From assembly GCA_016180765.1 (NCBI GenBank), contig JACPAP010000043.1, positions 1 to 5,116 of the forward strand: a stretch of 5,116 nt of DNA, written 5' to 3'. Positions 1 through 5,116 of this stretch are shown here, in pieces. Position 1 is the first letter of the stretch; each line of letters starts with the position of its first letter. The notes beneath the pieces were generated by a model. That model was not told the DNA's origin, did no database searches, and saw only the letters and a list, made by a program, of their open reading frames with translations. Made by a program: the position numbers and the translations under genes. The stretch comes from Gemmatimonadota bacterium (GTDB lineage Bacteria > Gemmatimonadota > Gemmatimonadetes > Gemmatimonadales > GWC2-71-9).

Positions 1-663
<663 letters not shown>

Positions 664-672
664 AGCATCGGC

Positions 673-1074
673 CTAAGGTTGGAAGAGATCGTTCTGTTCG
701 ACCGGTTCCGGCACGGCGGTGCGCAGCAGCTCCCGCAGCCGGCGCAGCCAGGCGTCCACGTCCAACCGGGCTTCGTTGGCCAGCAGCCGCCGCAGCACAT
801 CGGGCACGTTCTCCAGGGCGTCCTGCAGGTCGCCCGCGACCTCGAGCACCTCCTGCACCCGCAAGGCCTCGTCGGTCGCGATGGCCATGTCCTGCAGAAT
901 GGCGGTCTCGCTGCGCGAGGCCACGATGGGGTGATCCAGGGTCGCGGTGTACACCTCGGTCCGCCGCCCGGGCCCGCGCTCCGTCTCGATCGGCATGAGT
1001 CCGACGATCGCGTCCGACCGCCAGTACTTGCCGTAGCCGAGGTAGACCATCCGATCCGGCTTGATGTCCATCAT
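673..1074 (-). CDS. Small protein with RemA/DUF370-like N-terminal half and helical C-terminal tail
   Basis: This 133-residue protein is not firmly assigned. Residues 9-59 resemble pieces of RemA (DUF370), a small DNA-binding regulator of biofilm matrix genes in Bacillus. YLGYG (11-15) recalls the RemA NIGFGN strand, SDAIVGLMPIE (20-30) its ISIVSPES strand, and GRRTEVY (36-42) followed by DHPIVASRSET (48-58) its GRRTRAVVIMDSDHIILS region. The paired arginines R37-R38 match those implicated in DNA binding. The roughly 20-residue helix that RemA carries between the second strand and GRRT is missing, and residues 64-118 form an extra acidic, leucine-rich helical tail. No signal peptide, membrane segment or cysteine is seen, so it is probably cytoplasmic. 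The first ATG (1074-1072) overlaps the stop of the upstream gene as ATGA, which favours it over the adjacent second ATG and suggests translational coupling. It is a real gene by packing; the RemA relation is a motif-level inference. Confidence 0.8.
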   Translation of the reverse strand: MMDIKPDRMVYLGYGKYWRSDAIVGLMPIETERGPGRRTEVYTATLDHPIVASRSETAILQDMAIATDEALRVQEVLEVAGDLQDALENVPDVLRRLLANEARLDVDAWLRRLRELLRTAVPEPVEQNDLFQP

Positions 1075-1562
1075 GGCCGCCCCCGCTTGCCCAGCTTCTG
1101 CTTCAGGGCCTCCAGCTGTTGCTCGGCCGCCGCTTCGCGCGCCGCGCGATCGAGACGGCTCTTCAGACGCTCGTCCTCTGCGTCGACCGGTCCCATCCCG
1201 GCCTGGGCGGCGGCGACCCGGTCGGCCGCTTCCGCCGCTCCCCGGTTCCGCTCGGCGGTCTTGAGCTGTTCGGTCATGTCCGCCAGCTCATGCTCGGCCA
1301 GCGCCAGCTCGTCCCGCTGCGCCCCGAGCTTCCGCTCCAGGACGCTCACCCGATTGGCGTGCTTCGCCGCGAAGTGCTGGGCCACGGTCACCGTTTCCTG
1401 GTCGCCGATCTCCCCCGCCAACCGTCCCCGCCGCTCGGCGTCCATGAGCTGCCGGCGTTCCGCCTCGAGCTCCCGTTCGGTGGCGCCGATCTGTTCGCGC
1501 ATGCGAGCCAGCGCGGCGCGCGCCGCGATGACCGCGTCCCGCATGCGGCTCAGATTCGACAC
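1071..1562 (-). CDS. Charged coiled-coil protein of unknown function
   Basis: I do not recognise a family. The 163 residues are almost entirely predicted helix, very rich in Ala, Glu, Arg and Leu, with no cysteine, signal peptide or membrane segment. Heptad-like spacing of hydrophobics runs through about 4-48, 70-115 and 128-158, separated by a break near GDQETVTVAQHF (53-64) and a Gly/Pro break near 122-125, so a folded-back helical bundle or long rod is likely. The tail is basic (KLGKRGRP). The start is GTG at 1562-1560, directly after the TAA of the zinc-ribbon gene with no spacer; a purine-rich GAAGAAGAG at the end of that gene can serve as ribosome binding site. An ATG at codon 7 is an alternative. 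Its stop overlaps the next start (ATGA). It lies between a zinc ribbon and a RemA-like protein, so a structural or adaptor role in the same process is possible, but this is only context. Confidence 0.85.
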   Translation of the reverse strand: MSNLSRMRDAVIAARAALARMREQIGATERELEAERRQLMDAERRGRLAGEIGDQETVTVAQHFAAKHANRVSVLERKLGAQRDELALAEHELADMTEQLKTAERNRGAAEAADRVAAAQAGMGPVDAEDERLKSRLDRAAREAAAEQQLEALKQKLGKRGRP

Positions 1563-1727
1563 TTAACTCTTCTTCACCGTCTTGGCGTAAAAAGCCGAAA
1601 AGACCTGGGTCACCTTGGCGGACTTGCACTTCGGGCAGGCCGGATGGCGACGCCCGTGGACCGAGATGGACTCGACCCGGGAGAACCGCTTGCCGCACTT
1701 GTCACACCGGTATTCGTAGGTCGGCAT
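1563..1727 (-). CDS. FmdB-family putative regulatory zinc-ribbon protein
   Basis: A 54-residue protein with the standard FmdB-type zinc ribbon. It opens MPTYEYRCDKCG, the family's typical beginning, with C8-x2-C11 and C31-x2-C34 as the four zinc ligands and the usual aromatic residues Y4, Y6 and F15 near the first knuckle. The family (CxxC_CXXC_SSSS type) was named from a putative regulator in the formamidase region of Methylophilus, but biochemical function is mostly unknown. Most members have a Ser- or Gly-rich tail; here it is short and basic (AFYAKTVKKS), which could suit nucleic-acid or ribosome contact (inference). The ATG (1727-1725) is preceded 7 nt away by GAGGGA and, further upstream, by a good promoter, so this is the first gene of the leftward operon. 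Its TAA abuts the GTG of the coiled-coil gene. Confidence 0.93.
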   Translation of the reverse strand: MPTYEYRCDKCGKRFSRVESISVHGRRHPACPKCKSAKVTQVFSAFYAKTVKKS

Positions 1728-1734
1728 GTGTCGT

Positions 1735-1740
1735 TCCCTC
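1735..1740 (-). promoter_or_regulatory. Shine-Dalgarno of the zinc-ribbon gene
   Basis: GAGGGA on the minus strand, 7 nt before the ATG at 1727. It is the clearest ribosome binding site of the leftward operon and fixes the start of the FmdB-type gene. Confidence 0.75.
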
Positions 1741-1764
1741 GACGTTGAGGCGTTCCCCTGGCCA

Positions 1765-1793
1765 ACGATACGACCGGCCCCGAAGAGGGTCAA
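1765..1793 (-). promoter_or_regulatory. Sigma70-type promoter of the leftward four-gene operon
   Basis: On the minus strand, TTGACC (1793-1788, 5 of 6 to consensus) and TATCGT (1770-1765, 4 of 6) are separated by exactly 17 nt. Transcription would start near 1758, leaving a leader of about 30 nt that carries the GAGGGA site. The position before the first gene of a closely packed operon supports it. It is the best promoter in the window by sequence. Confidence 0.65.
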
Positions 1794-1805
1794 GCGAGGC
1801 GCGTC

Positions 1806-1834
1806 TAGGCACCACCGCGCGGCCACAGTACTAT
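1806..1834 (+). promoter_or_regulatory. Promoter of the small lipoprotein gene, leaderless geometry
   Basis: TAGGCA (1806-1811, 4 of 6 to TTGACA) and TACTAT (1829-1834, a TANNNT -10) are 17 nt apart. The -10 ends 7 nt before the ATG at 1842, so the predicted transcript begins at or next to the A of the start codon. The intervening bases TCTCTCC contain no Shine-Dalgarno. This is the pattern reported for leaderless genes in Actinobacteria and Deinococcus. Its -35 lies 12 bp from the -35 of the divergent operon promoter. Confidence 0.55.
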
Positions 1835-1841
1835 TCTCTCC

Positions 1842-2336
1842 ATGATGACGCGCCGCCTCGCCGTGCTGCCATTGGTGCTGCTGGCATGCGGCGGCAATCC
1901 GGAAAACACCGCCTCCTGCGGCTTCGCCAGCATCGCCGCGGCCTCCATGGTGATGCAGTCGATGCAGGACCTGAGCCACGCGGTGGCTACCGCGCCCGCG
2001 AGCGTCCCCGGCGAGCTGCCGGCCAAGGTGGTGGGCCGCGGCACCGTTCGGACCACCGTGACCAGCGGCCCCCAGGGCCTCACGCTGCGGTATGAGGGAG
2101 AGGGATTCCCCACCATCCCCGGCTTCGGACTCCTGCTGGTGGACGATTCCCTGGAGGTGGTGCGGGGGGTCTTGATCTACGAACCGGAGGCGCCCCCGGG
2201 GTACGCCAAGCTCGGCACGATCGCGACTGCCGCCACGACGCTCCCGCTCATCGGCCTCCGAGTGCATTGGCCGTCGCTCAACGCGCCGCGCTGTCCCATG
2301 TTCCAGCCGCTGGCGGGAGATTCAGCCGGCTCCTGA
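1842..2336 (+). CDS. Small putative lipoprotein of unknown function
   Basis: A 164-residue protein with no family I recognise. The N-terminus is a typical lipoprotein signal: two arginines (R4, R5), a short hydrophobic stretch and the lipobox LLAC with the lipidated cysteine at C16, followed by GGNP. No Asp is seen at +2, so outer-membrane sorting is possible if the cell is Gram-negative. The mature part has a small-residue helical segment (28-50), then apparently beta-rich sequence (65-145) including a Pro/Gly run. Two further cysteines, C26 and C151, could form a disulfide in the periplasm. The start is the first of two tandem ATGs (1842); the second (1845) gives nearly the same signal peptide. 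There is no ribosome binding site, but a -10 lies 7 nt upstream, fitting leaderless translation. It is divergent from the zinc-ribbon operon and convergent with the next gene, so it is probably transcribed alone. Confidence 0.85.
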   Translation: MMTRRLAVLPLVLLACGGNPENTASCGFASIAAASMVMQSMQDLSHAVATAPASVPGELPAKVVGRGTVRTTVTSGPQGLTLRYEGEGFPTIPGFGLLLVDDSLEVVRGVLIYEPEAPPGYAKLGTIATAATTLPLIGLRVHWPSLNAPRCPMFQPLAGDSAGS

Positions 2337-2395
2337 ACAACGGGCGGACGGGTCGAGCCAGACCGAACACCACGAAGCGTTAACCGCATGATGTC

Positions 2396-3133
2396 TTAGT
2401 TGTCCGCTAGGCCCAGCCGGAAGCTGTCCGTCACCTGGCGCAGGAGCCGGTCCGGGCTCGAGTGGGTCCGGAAGAACACGAAGTCCGAAAGCCGGTTCAG
2501 TCCCACCCGGAGCCGCTCGAACGACTCCGCCGCGCGGTGGTAGAGCTCGGCAAGGGCCCACTCCCTGGCGAGCTGGTGATCGGAGGCCAGGCGGTAGCCC
2601 CGCGCCCCCATCTCCTCGTAGTAGCTCAAATCCGGGCCGCCACGGCGCACCCGGCGTGCCGCGATGTAATCGGGAAAGACCCCGCTCAGCCAGAGACTGA
2701 AATTGCCCAGATGCGCGCGCAGCAGGAACGCCCGCCGCGCATCCGCCACCAGCTCCAGGTCCGCTACGATGTCGCTCACGTAGCGATACACCTGATCGTC
2801 CGCCGGGGCGATCCGGTGCGCGCGGTCCCTGGTGCCGAACTCCAGCAGCAACGCGCTCAGGTAGTCGGTCAATTCCGGATCCTCGATCCCAACCCGCCGC
2901 AGCGCGTGGCGGACCGCGACGTAGATGAACAGGGCGGCGGACGGCGCCGAAATCCCCGGAGCGTCGCGCAGCAGGTCGAACAGCGACGCCTCGTCGAGCA
3001 ATGCGTCGCGACCCTGCTCGGCCAACCGCCCGCGATAGCGGGTCTCCCGAGCCGCGTCCCCATGCGACAGGAGCCGCACCACCAGGTCCATGTCGGCCGA
3101 TGTCAGACGTTCCCGAACGTTGGCGAGAATCAT
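2396..3133 (-). CDS. Helical protein of unknown function
   Basis: I do not recognise this 245-residue protein. It is predicted almost all helical, with many Arg, Leu, Ala and Asp residues, no signal peptide, no cysteine and no convincing membrane span; 64-76 is the most hydrophobic part but is too short and is followed by arginines. Its second half is aromatic-rich (FSLWLSGVFPDYIAARR 145-161, LSYYEEMGARGY 169-180, FVFFRTHSS 218-226), which suggests a compact cytoplasmic fold with a conserved-looking core. No catalytic motif stands out. The start is ambiguous: ATG at 3133 has GGAG 10 nt upstream, and an in-frame TTG at 3139, adding two residues, has GGGAGGA 10 nt upstream. An in-frame TAA at 3170-3168 excludes anything longer. 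I chose ATG. The gene is monocistronic as far as visible: divergent from the glycosyltransferase set and convergent with the lipoprotein, with 59 nt between stops. Confidence 0.85.
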   Translation of the reverse strand: MILANVRERLTSADMDLVVRLLSHGDAARETRYRGRLAEQGRDALLDEASLFDLLRDAPGISAPSAALFIYVAVRHALRRVGIEDPELTDYLSALLLEFGTRDRAHRIAPADDQVYRYVSDIVADLELVADARRAFLLRAHLGNFSLWLSGVFPDYIAARRVRRGGPDLSYYEEMGARGYRLASDHQLAREWALAELYHRAAESFERLRVGLNRLSDFVFFRTHSSPDRLLRQVTDSFRLGLADN

Positions 3134-3143
3134 TCCCAAGGCG

Positions 3144-3156
3144 CTCCGATCCTCCC
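3144..3156 (-). promoter_or_regulatory. Double purine-rich ribosome binding region of the 245-residue protein
   Basis: On the minus strand GGGAGGA (3156-3150) and GGAG (3147-3144) occur in a row. The first is 10 nt from the in-frame TTG (3139) and the second 10 nt from the ATG (3133), so the sequence leaves the exact start open. Confidence 0.5.
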
Positions 3157-3165
3157 GGCTCCACC

Positions 3166-3194
3166 ATTATGGTACCCCGCGGTCGGACAATCCA
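3166..3194 (-). promoter_or_regulatory. Candidate promoter of the 245-residue protein gene
   Basis: On the minus strand CATAAT (3171-3166) matches the -10 consensus at 5 of 6 positions. At 17 nt spacing the -35 would be TGGATT (3194-3189), only 3 of 6. Transcription would begin near 3159, just ahead of the ribosome binding region. The -10 is embedded in an 11-bp inverted repeat (ACCAT-T-ATGGT, 3163-3173), which could be an operator or chance. Confidence 0.35.
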
Positions 3195-3211
3195 CTCCGG
3201 CGCGTTGTTAT
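3184..3211 (+). promoter_or_regulatory. Weak candidate promoter of the glycosyltransferase set
   Basis: CGGACA (3184-3189, 4 of 6) and TGTTAT (3206-3211, 4 of 6) are 16 nt apart. A start near 3218 would leave a leader of about 110 nt before the ATG at 3328. It is the only pair of this quality I found in the gap, and its -35 touches that of the divergent candidate. Treat as tentative. Confidence 0.25.
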
Positions 3212-3214
3212 CCA

Positions 3215-3235
3215 CCGAGCGGGGCGAGTGCTCGG
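3215..3235 (+). repeat. Inverted repeat (hairpin 1) upstream of the glycosyltransferase
   Basis: CCGAGC (3215-3220) and GCTCGG (3230-3235) are perfect 6-bp arms around a 9-nt loop. It has no T-tract and so is not a terminator by appearance. It sits at the expected start of the leader RNA or could be a protein-binding site. Confidence 0.4.
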
Positions 3236-3248
3236 CGGAGAGGCCGGA

Positions 3249-3274
3249 GGGGCCGCACGGGCTTCTGCGGCCCT
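3249..3274 (+). repeat. Inverted repeat (hairpin 2) upstream of the glycosyltransferase
   Basis: GGGCCGCA (3250-3257) pairs perfectly with TGCGGCCC (3266-3273), extended by one G-T wobble, around the 8-nt loop CGGGCTTC. It is the strongest hairpin in the gap. No run of T follows on either side, so it is not a standard intrinsic terminator; a leader-RNA structure is possible. Confidence 0.5.
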
Positions 3275-3327
3275 GACCGCTCTGCCGCCACTCCCGCTTC
3301 TGCCGCAGCGCTGCGAAATTGCGCCGC

Positions 3328-4074
3328 ATGATCTACGTCTGCGTCCCCTCGCACAATCAGGGCGCTACGCTGGGACTGCTCCTGTGGAAGGTGCGCCAGG
3401 TGTTCCAGGCCTTTCCCCGGGAGTACCAGTTCTTGGTGGTGGACGACGCCTCCACCGACGGGACCCGGGAGGTGCTGGATCTGTATCAGCGGGCGCTCCC
3501 GGTTACCGTGCTCCGCCCGCCCGTGCCCGAGGGATACGCGGCCAGCCTCGAGCGGGGGCTGCGCGAATCGGTGCGCCGGACCGATCGCCCTCGGCGGGAT
3601 TGCGTGATCACGTTGCCACCCGACTTCGCGGTCTCCCCCGAGGCGCTCCCCGACCTGGTGCGCCGCCTGGAGTCCGGCGCGGATCTCGTGGTGGGCGAGC
3701 TGAACGATCGCGGCGCCCCCTGGCTGGTGCGGCTGGTCCGGCGCGGCGCGCCCTGGCTGCTCAGGCCGGGCCTCTCGGTTCCCGGTGTGCGGGATCTGTT
3801 TTCCGGCTGCTATGGCCTCCGGCTGGCGACGCTGAAGCGGTGCTTCCGCGACGGGCAAGCGCTGCTCGAGACCGAGGGCTGGTGCGCCAACGCCGAGTTG
3901 GTCGCCCGCACTGCGGTCCACGCCCGGCAGATCGCGACCGTGCCGGTGGCCCCCGGACGCGCGCCGGCGCCCGTCGGCCACCCCCGGCCTGCCGCGCTGG
4001 CGCTGGCAATGCTCCGCGCCGGGCGCCAACTGCGCATCCCGGCGCCCAACGCGCCGGTCGACCGGACGGCCTGA
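3328..4074 (+). CDS. Family-2 glycosyltransferase, DPM1-like, with altered DXD motif
   Basis: A 248-residue soluble GT-A-fold enzyme of the GT2 family, closest in layout to dolichol-phosphate-mannose-synthase-like transferases that move a sugar from a nucleotide sugar to a polyprenyl phosphate or envelope acceptor. Visible in order: the first strand with VPSHNQGATL (6-15), the nucleotide-binding VVDDASTDGT (37-46), the metal-site region ITLPPDFAVSPEALPDLV (94-111), DLFSGCYGLR (156-165), matching the D-x-x-SGxxxxR block of the family, and ETEGWCANAEL (181-191), where the family has its acceptor or catalytic acidic segment. The usual DXD reads PPD (97-99): the first Asp is Pro, the second is kept. 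There is no C-terminal membrane segment; the tail is Pro/Ala/Arg-rich. The ATG at 3328 is chosen because it begins the first strand; an in-frame TTG (3319) would add three residues. Neither has a ribosome binding site. It leads a tight set with a DUF3108 protein. Donor and acceptor are unknown. Confidence 0.9.
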   Translation: MIYVCVPSHNQGATLGLLLWKVRQVFQAFPREYQFLVVDDASTDGTREVLDLYQRALPVTVLRPPVPEGYAASLERGLRESVRRTDRPRRDCVITLPPDFAVSPEALPDLVRRLESGADLVVGELNDRGAPWLVRLVRRGAPWLLRPGLSVPGVRDLFSGCYGLRLATLKRCFRDGQALLETEGWCANAELVARTAVHARQIATVPVAPGRAPAPVGHPRPAALALAMLRAGRQLRIPAPNAPVDRTA

Positions 4075-4075
4075 C

Positions 4076-4843
4076 GTGCGCCGCGTCTGGCTCGCCGCCG
4101 TCGCACTGTCAATCTTGGCCTCGCCGGCCCGCGCCCAAAGCGCGGATGCCCGGCCCCTCCCCGAGCGGTTTCCCGTGGGCGAGACCCTGATCTATGACGC
4201 GCGGTTCGGGTTCATCAACATCGGCCAGGCCGCCATGCAGGTCCTGAGCCAGGACACCATCCGTGGCATCCCGACCCTGCACATCGCGTTCTTCATCCAG
4301 GGTGGGACGTTCTTCTACAAGATGAACGACCGGATGGACTCGTGGATCGGCCTGGCCGACTTCGCGTCCCGGAGGTTCATCCAGGACTTCGACGAGGCCG
4401 GCCGGAAGCGGTACAACGCCTACGAGATCTACCCCGACTCGGGGTTCTACCGGCAGGCAGGTGTCGATAGCGCGATCACCACCTCGCCGGACCCCTTGGA
4501 CGACGCGGCGTTCTTCTACTTCGCGCGGACGGTGCCGCTGGACGTGGGCAAGCGCTACGAGTTCAACCGCTACTTCCGGCCGGATCGGAACCCGGTGGTG
4601 CTCGACGTCCTGGCCCGGGACACCATCGACGTCCCCGCCGGCCGTTTCCCCACGGTGGTGATCCAGCCGACGATCAAGGGACGGGGTATCCTGGCGGAGG
4701 CCTCGGAGCCCCGCATGTGGTTGTCGGACGACGACCGGCGCATCATGGTGCAGCTCAAATCCAGGTTCCCGTTCGGCGTGATCACGTTCCGGCTGAGGTC
4801 TGCCGAGCATCGGGGACCCGAGGGGCGCGAGGAGCGGCGATGA
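4076..4843 (+). CDS. DUF3108 secreted/periplasmic protein
   Basis: A 255-residue member of the DUF3108 family, a beta-rich domain found in exported proteins of Gram-negative bacteria; its molecular function is not established. Residues 1-20 are a Sec signal peptide with cleavage predicted after ARA (A20|Q21); there is no lipobox, so the mature protein is soluble in the periplasm or outer-membrane associated. The family's opening appears at 33-48 (VGETLIYDARFGFINI), followed by alternating strands, the DDAAFFYFARTVPL stretch (142-155), DTIDVPAGRFPTVVIQP (182-198) and the terminal MWLSDDDRRIMVQLKSRFPFG block (219-239), all typical. The highly charged tail (HRGPEGREERR) looks disordered. The start is GTG at 4076, one base after the glycosyltransferase stop, with no good ribosome binding site, so it likely depends on translational coupling. 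The 3' end contains the ribosome binding site of the next gene and overlaps it by 4 nt. Confidence 0.92.
   Translation: MRRVWLAAVALSILASPARAQSADARPLPERFPVGETLIYDARFGFINIGQAAMQVLSQDTIRGIPTLHIAFFIQGGTFFYKMNDRMDSWIGLADFASRRFIQDFDEAGRKRYNAYEIYPDSGFYRQAGVDSAITTSPDPLDDAAFFYFARTVPLDVGKRYEFNRYFRPDRNPVVLDVLARDTIDVPAGRFPTVVIQPTIKGRGILAEASEPRMWLSDDDRRIMVQLKSRFPFGVITFRLRSAEHRGPEGREERR
4829..4834 (+). promoter_or_regulatory. Shine-Dalgarno of the right-edge lipoprotein gene
   Basis: GAGGAG lies 5 nt before the ATG at 4840, inside the end of the DUF3108 gene. It supports that start and contrasts with the two preceding genes, which have none. Confidence 0.7.
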
Positions 4844-5116
4844 ATCGCTCGCTGTTTCCGGGGCTCCTCCTCGCGTTAGGGGCCTGCGCCCGCAACCCGG
4901 CACCGGTGATGGTCGCCTCGGCGGTGTTGGAGAACGAGCAGGTGCGCGGCGTGATGGACGCGGCCCTGCGCGCCGCGGCCGCCGGGCGGCCGGCGGATTC
5001 GCTCTACCTGGTGGGGGCCACCATCGTGACGGACGGCGTCTCGGGGTCCGCGCAGGCGCGGTTCGCCGGCGTGCGCCCGGGGGGCACCGCCACCGCCAGC
5101 GCCGCCACCATCGAGA
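4840..5116 (+). CDS. Putative lipoprotein, C-terminal part missing
   Basis: The first 92 residues of a gene cut by the right edge. A short signal with one arginine, a leucine-rich core and the lipobox LGAC put the lipidated cysteine at C16; the next residues ARNPAP form a typical linker. From about 34 a helix (NEQVRGVMDAALRAAAAGRPADSL) leads into strands (LYLVGATIVTDG, ARFAGVRPGGTATAS). This helix-then-strand order, with an alanine-rich helix and a TDG turn, vaguely recalls SnoaL/NTF2-like domains, but too little is visible to claim it. The ATG overlaps the DUF3108 stop (ATGA) and has GAGGAG 5 nt upstream, so it belongs to the same transcript as the glycosyltransferase and DUF3108 genes and probably acts with them in the envelope. 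Confidence 0.85.
   Translation, partial: MNRSLFPGLLLALGACARNPAPVMVASAVLENEQVRGVMDAALRAAAAGRPADSLYLVGATIVTDGVSGSAQARFAGVRPGGTATASAATIE

Noticed and set aside
2351..2364. A GGTC/GACC stem in the convergent gap as a terminator
   Set aside because: It has only 4 bp and no T-tract on either strand.
3249..3274. Hairpin 2 as an intrinsic terminator
   Set aside because: No T-rich run follows on either strand, and no gene ends near it.
3304..3315. A perfect 12-bp palindrome CGCAGCGCTGCG as an operator
   Set aside because: A palindrome of the same length, CCGGTCGACCGG, occurs inside the glycosyltransferase coding sequence at 4054-4065. A few are expected by chance in 5 kb of GC-rich DNA, so I did not list it as a feature.
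2322..3329. A 335-codon minus-strand open frame over the 245-residue gene
   Set aside because: It runs through the whole divergent gap and reads as Gly/Arg/Pro-rich low-complexity sequence. The 245-residue frame has a ribosome binding site and protein-like composition.
3090..4190. A 366-codon plus-strand open frame overlapping the glycosyltransferase
   Set aside because: It is an Arg/Pro/Ala-rich translation in the wrong frame, covers parts of two genes on opposite strands and has no recognisable motif. The GT2 frame is clearly the coding one.
4109..4903. A 264-codon minus-strand open frame opposite the DUF3108 gene
   Set aside because: It is an antisense shadow: the plus strand encodes a signal peptide and the full DUF3108 motif series.

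Overview
This is a GC-rich window (clearly above 60% G+C) packed with short intergenic gaps. It carries eight protein-coding genes, two of them cut by the window edges, and no RNA genes, mobile elements or CRISPR arrays that I can see. Gene content (a DUF3108 periplasmic protein behind a family-2 glycosyltransferase, many small lipoproteins, a POT peptide transporter), frequent GTG starts and a leaderless-looking promoter suggest a Gram-negative, high-GC bacterium. Gemmatimonadota is my best guess, from general familiarity with such gene sets and not from any search.

Left block, minus strand, 1-1727: a four-gene operon read right to left. It starts with a 54-residue FmdB-type zinc ribbon (1563-1727), then a 163-residue charged coiled-coil protein (1071-1562), a 133-residue protein with a RemA/DUF370-like N-terminal half (673-1074), and a proton-coupled oligopeptide (POT/PTR2) transporter that runs off the left edge (1-663). 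The junctions are stop-start abutment, a 4-nt ATGA overlap and a 9-nt gap, so one transcript is likely. A good sigma70-type promoter (1765-1793) and a clear Shine-Dalgarno (1735-1740) precede the zinc-ribbon gene.

Middle: the gap 1728-1841 holds two back-to-back promoters. The rightward one places its -10 exactly 7 nt before the ATG of a 164-residue lipoprotein (1842-2336), the arrangement expected of a leaderless mRNA. A 245-residue, mostly helical protein of unknown function (2396-3133, minus) converges on it.

Right block, plus strand, 3328-5116: a tight three-gene set of a DPM1-like GT2 glycosyltransferase (3328-4074), a secreted DUF3108 protein (4076-4843) and a lipoprotein cut by the right edge (4840-5116). 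Gaps are 1 nt and a 4-nt ATGA overlap. The set looks like a cell-envelope module, although the substrate cannot be read from sequence. The 194-nt divergent gap 3134-3327 contains weak promoter candidates in both directions and two hairpins.

The points most worth a second look are the leaderless lipoprotein promoter, the PPD in place of the DXD motif in the glycosyltransferase, and the RemA-like protein that lacks the usual internal helix and gains a helical tail. I do not see an obvious new defence or mobile system here.
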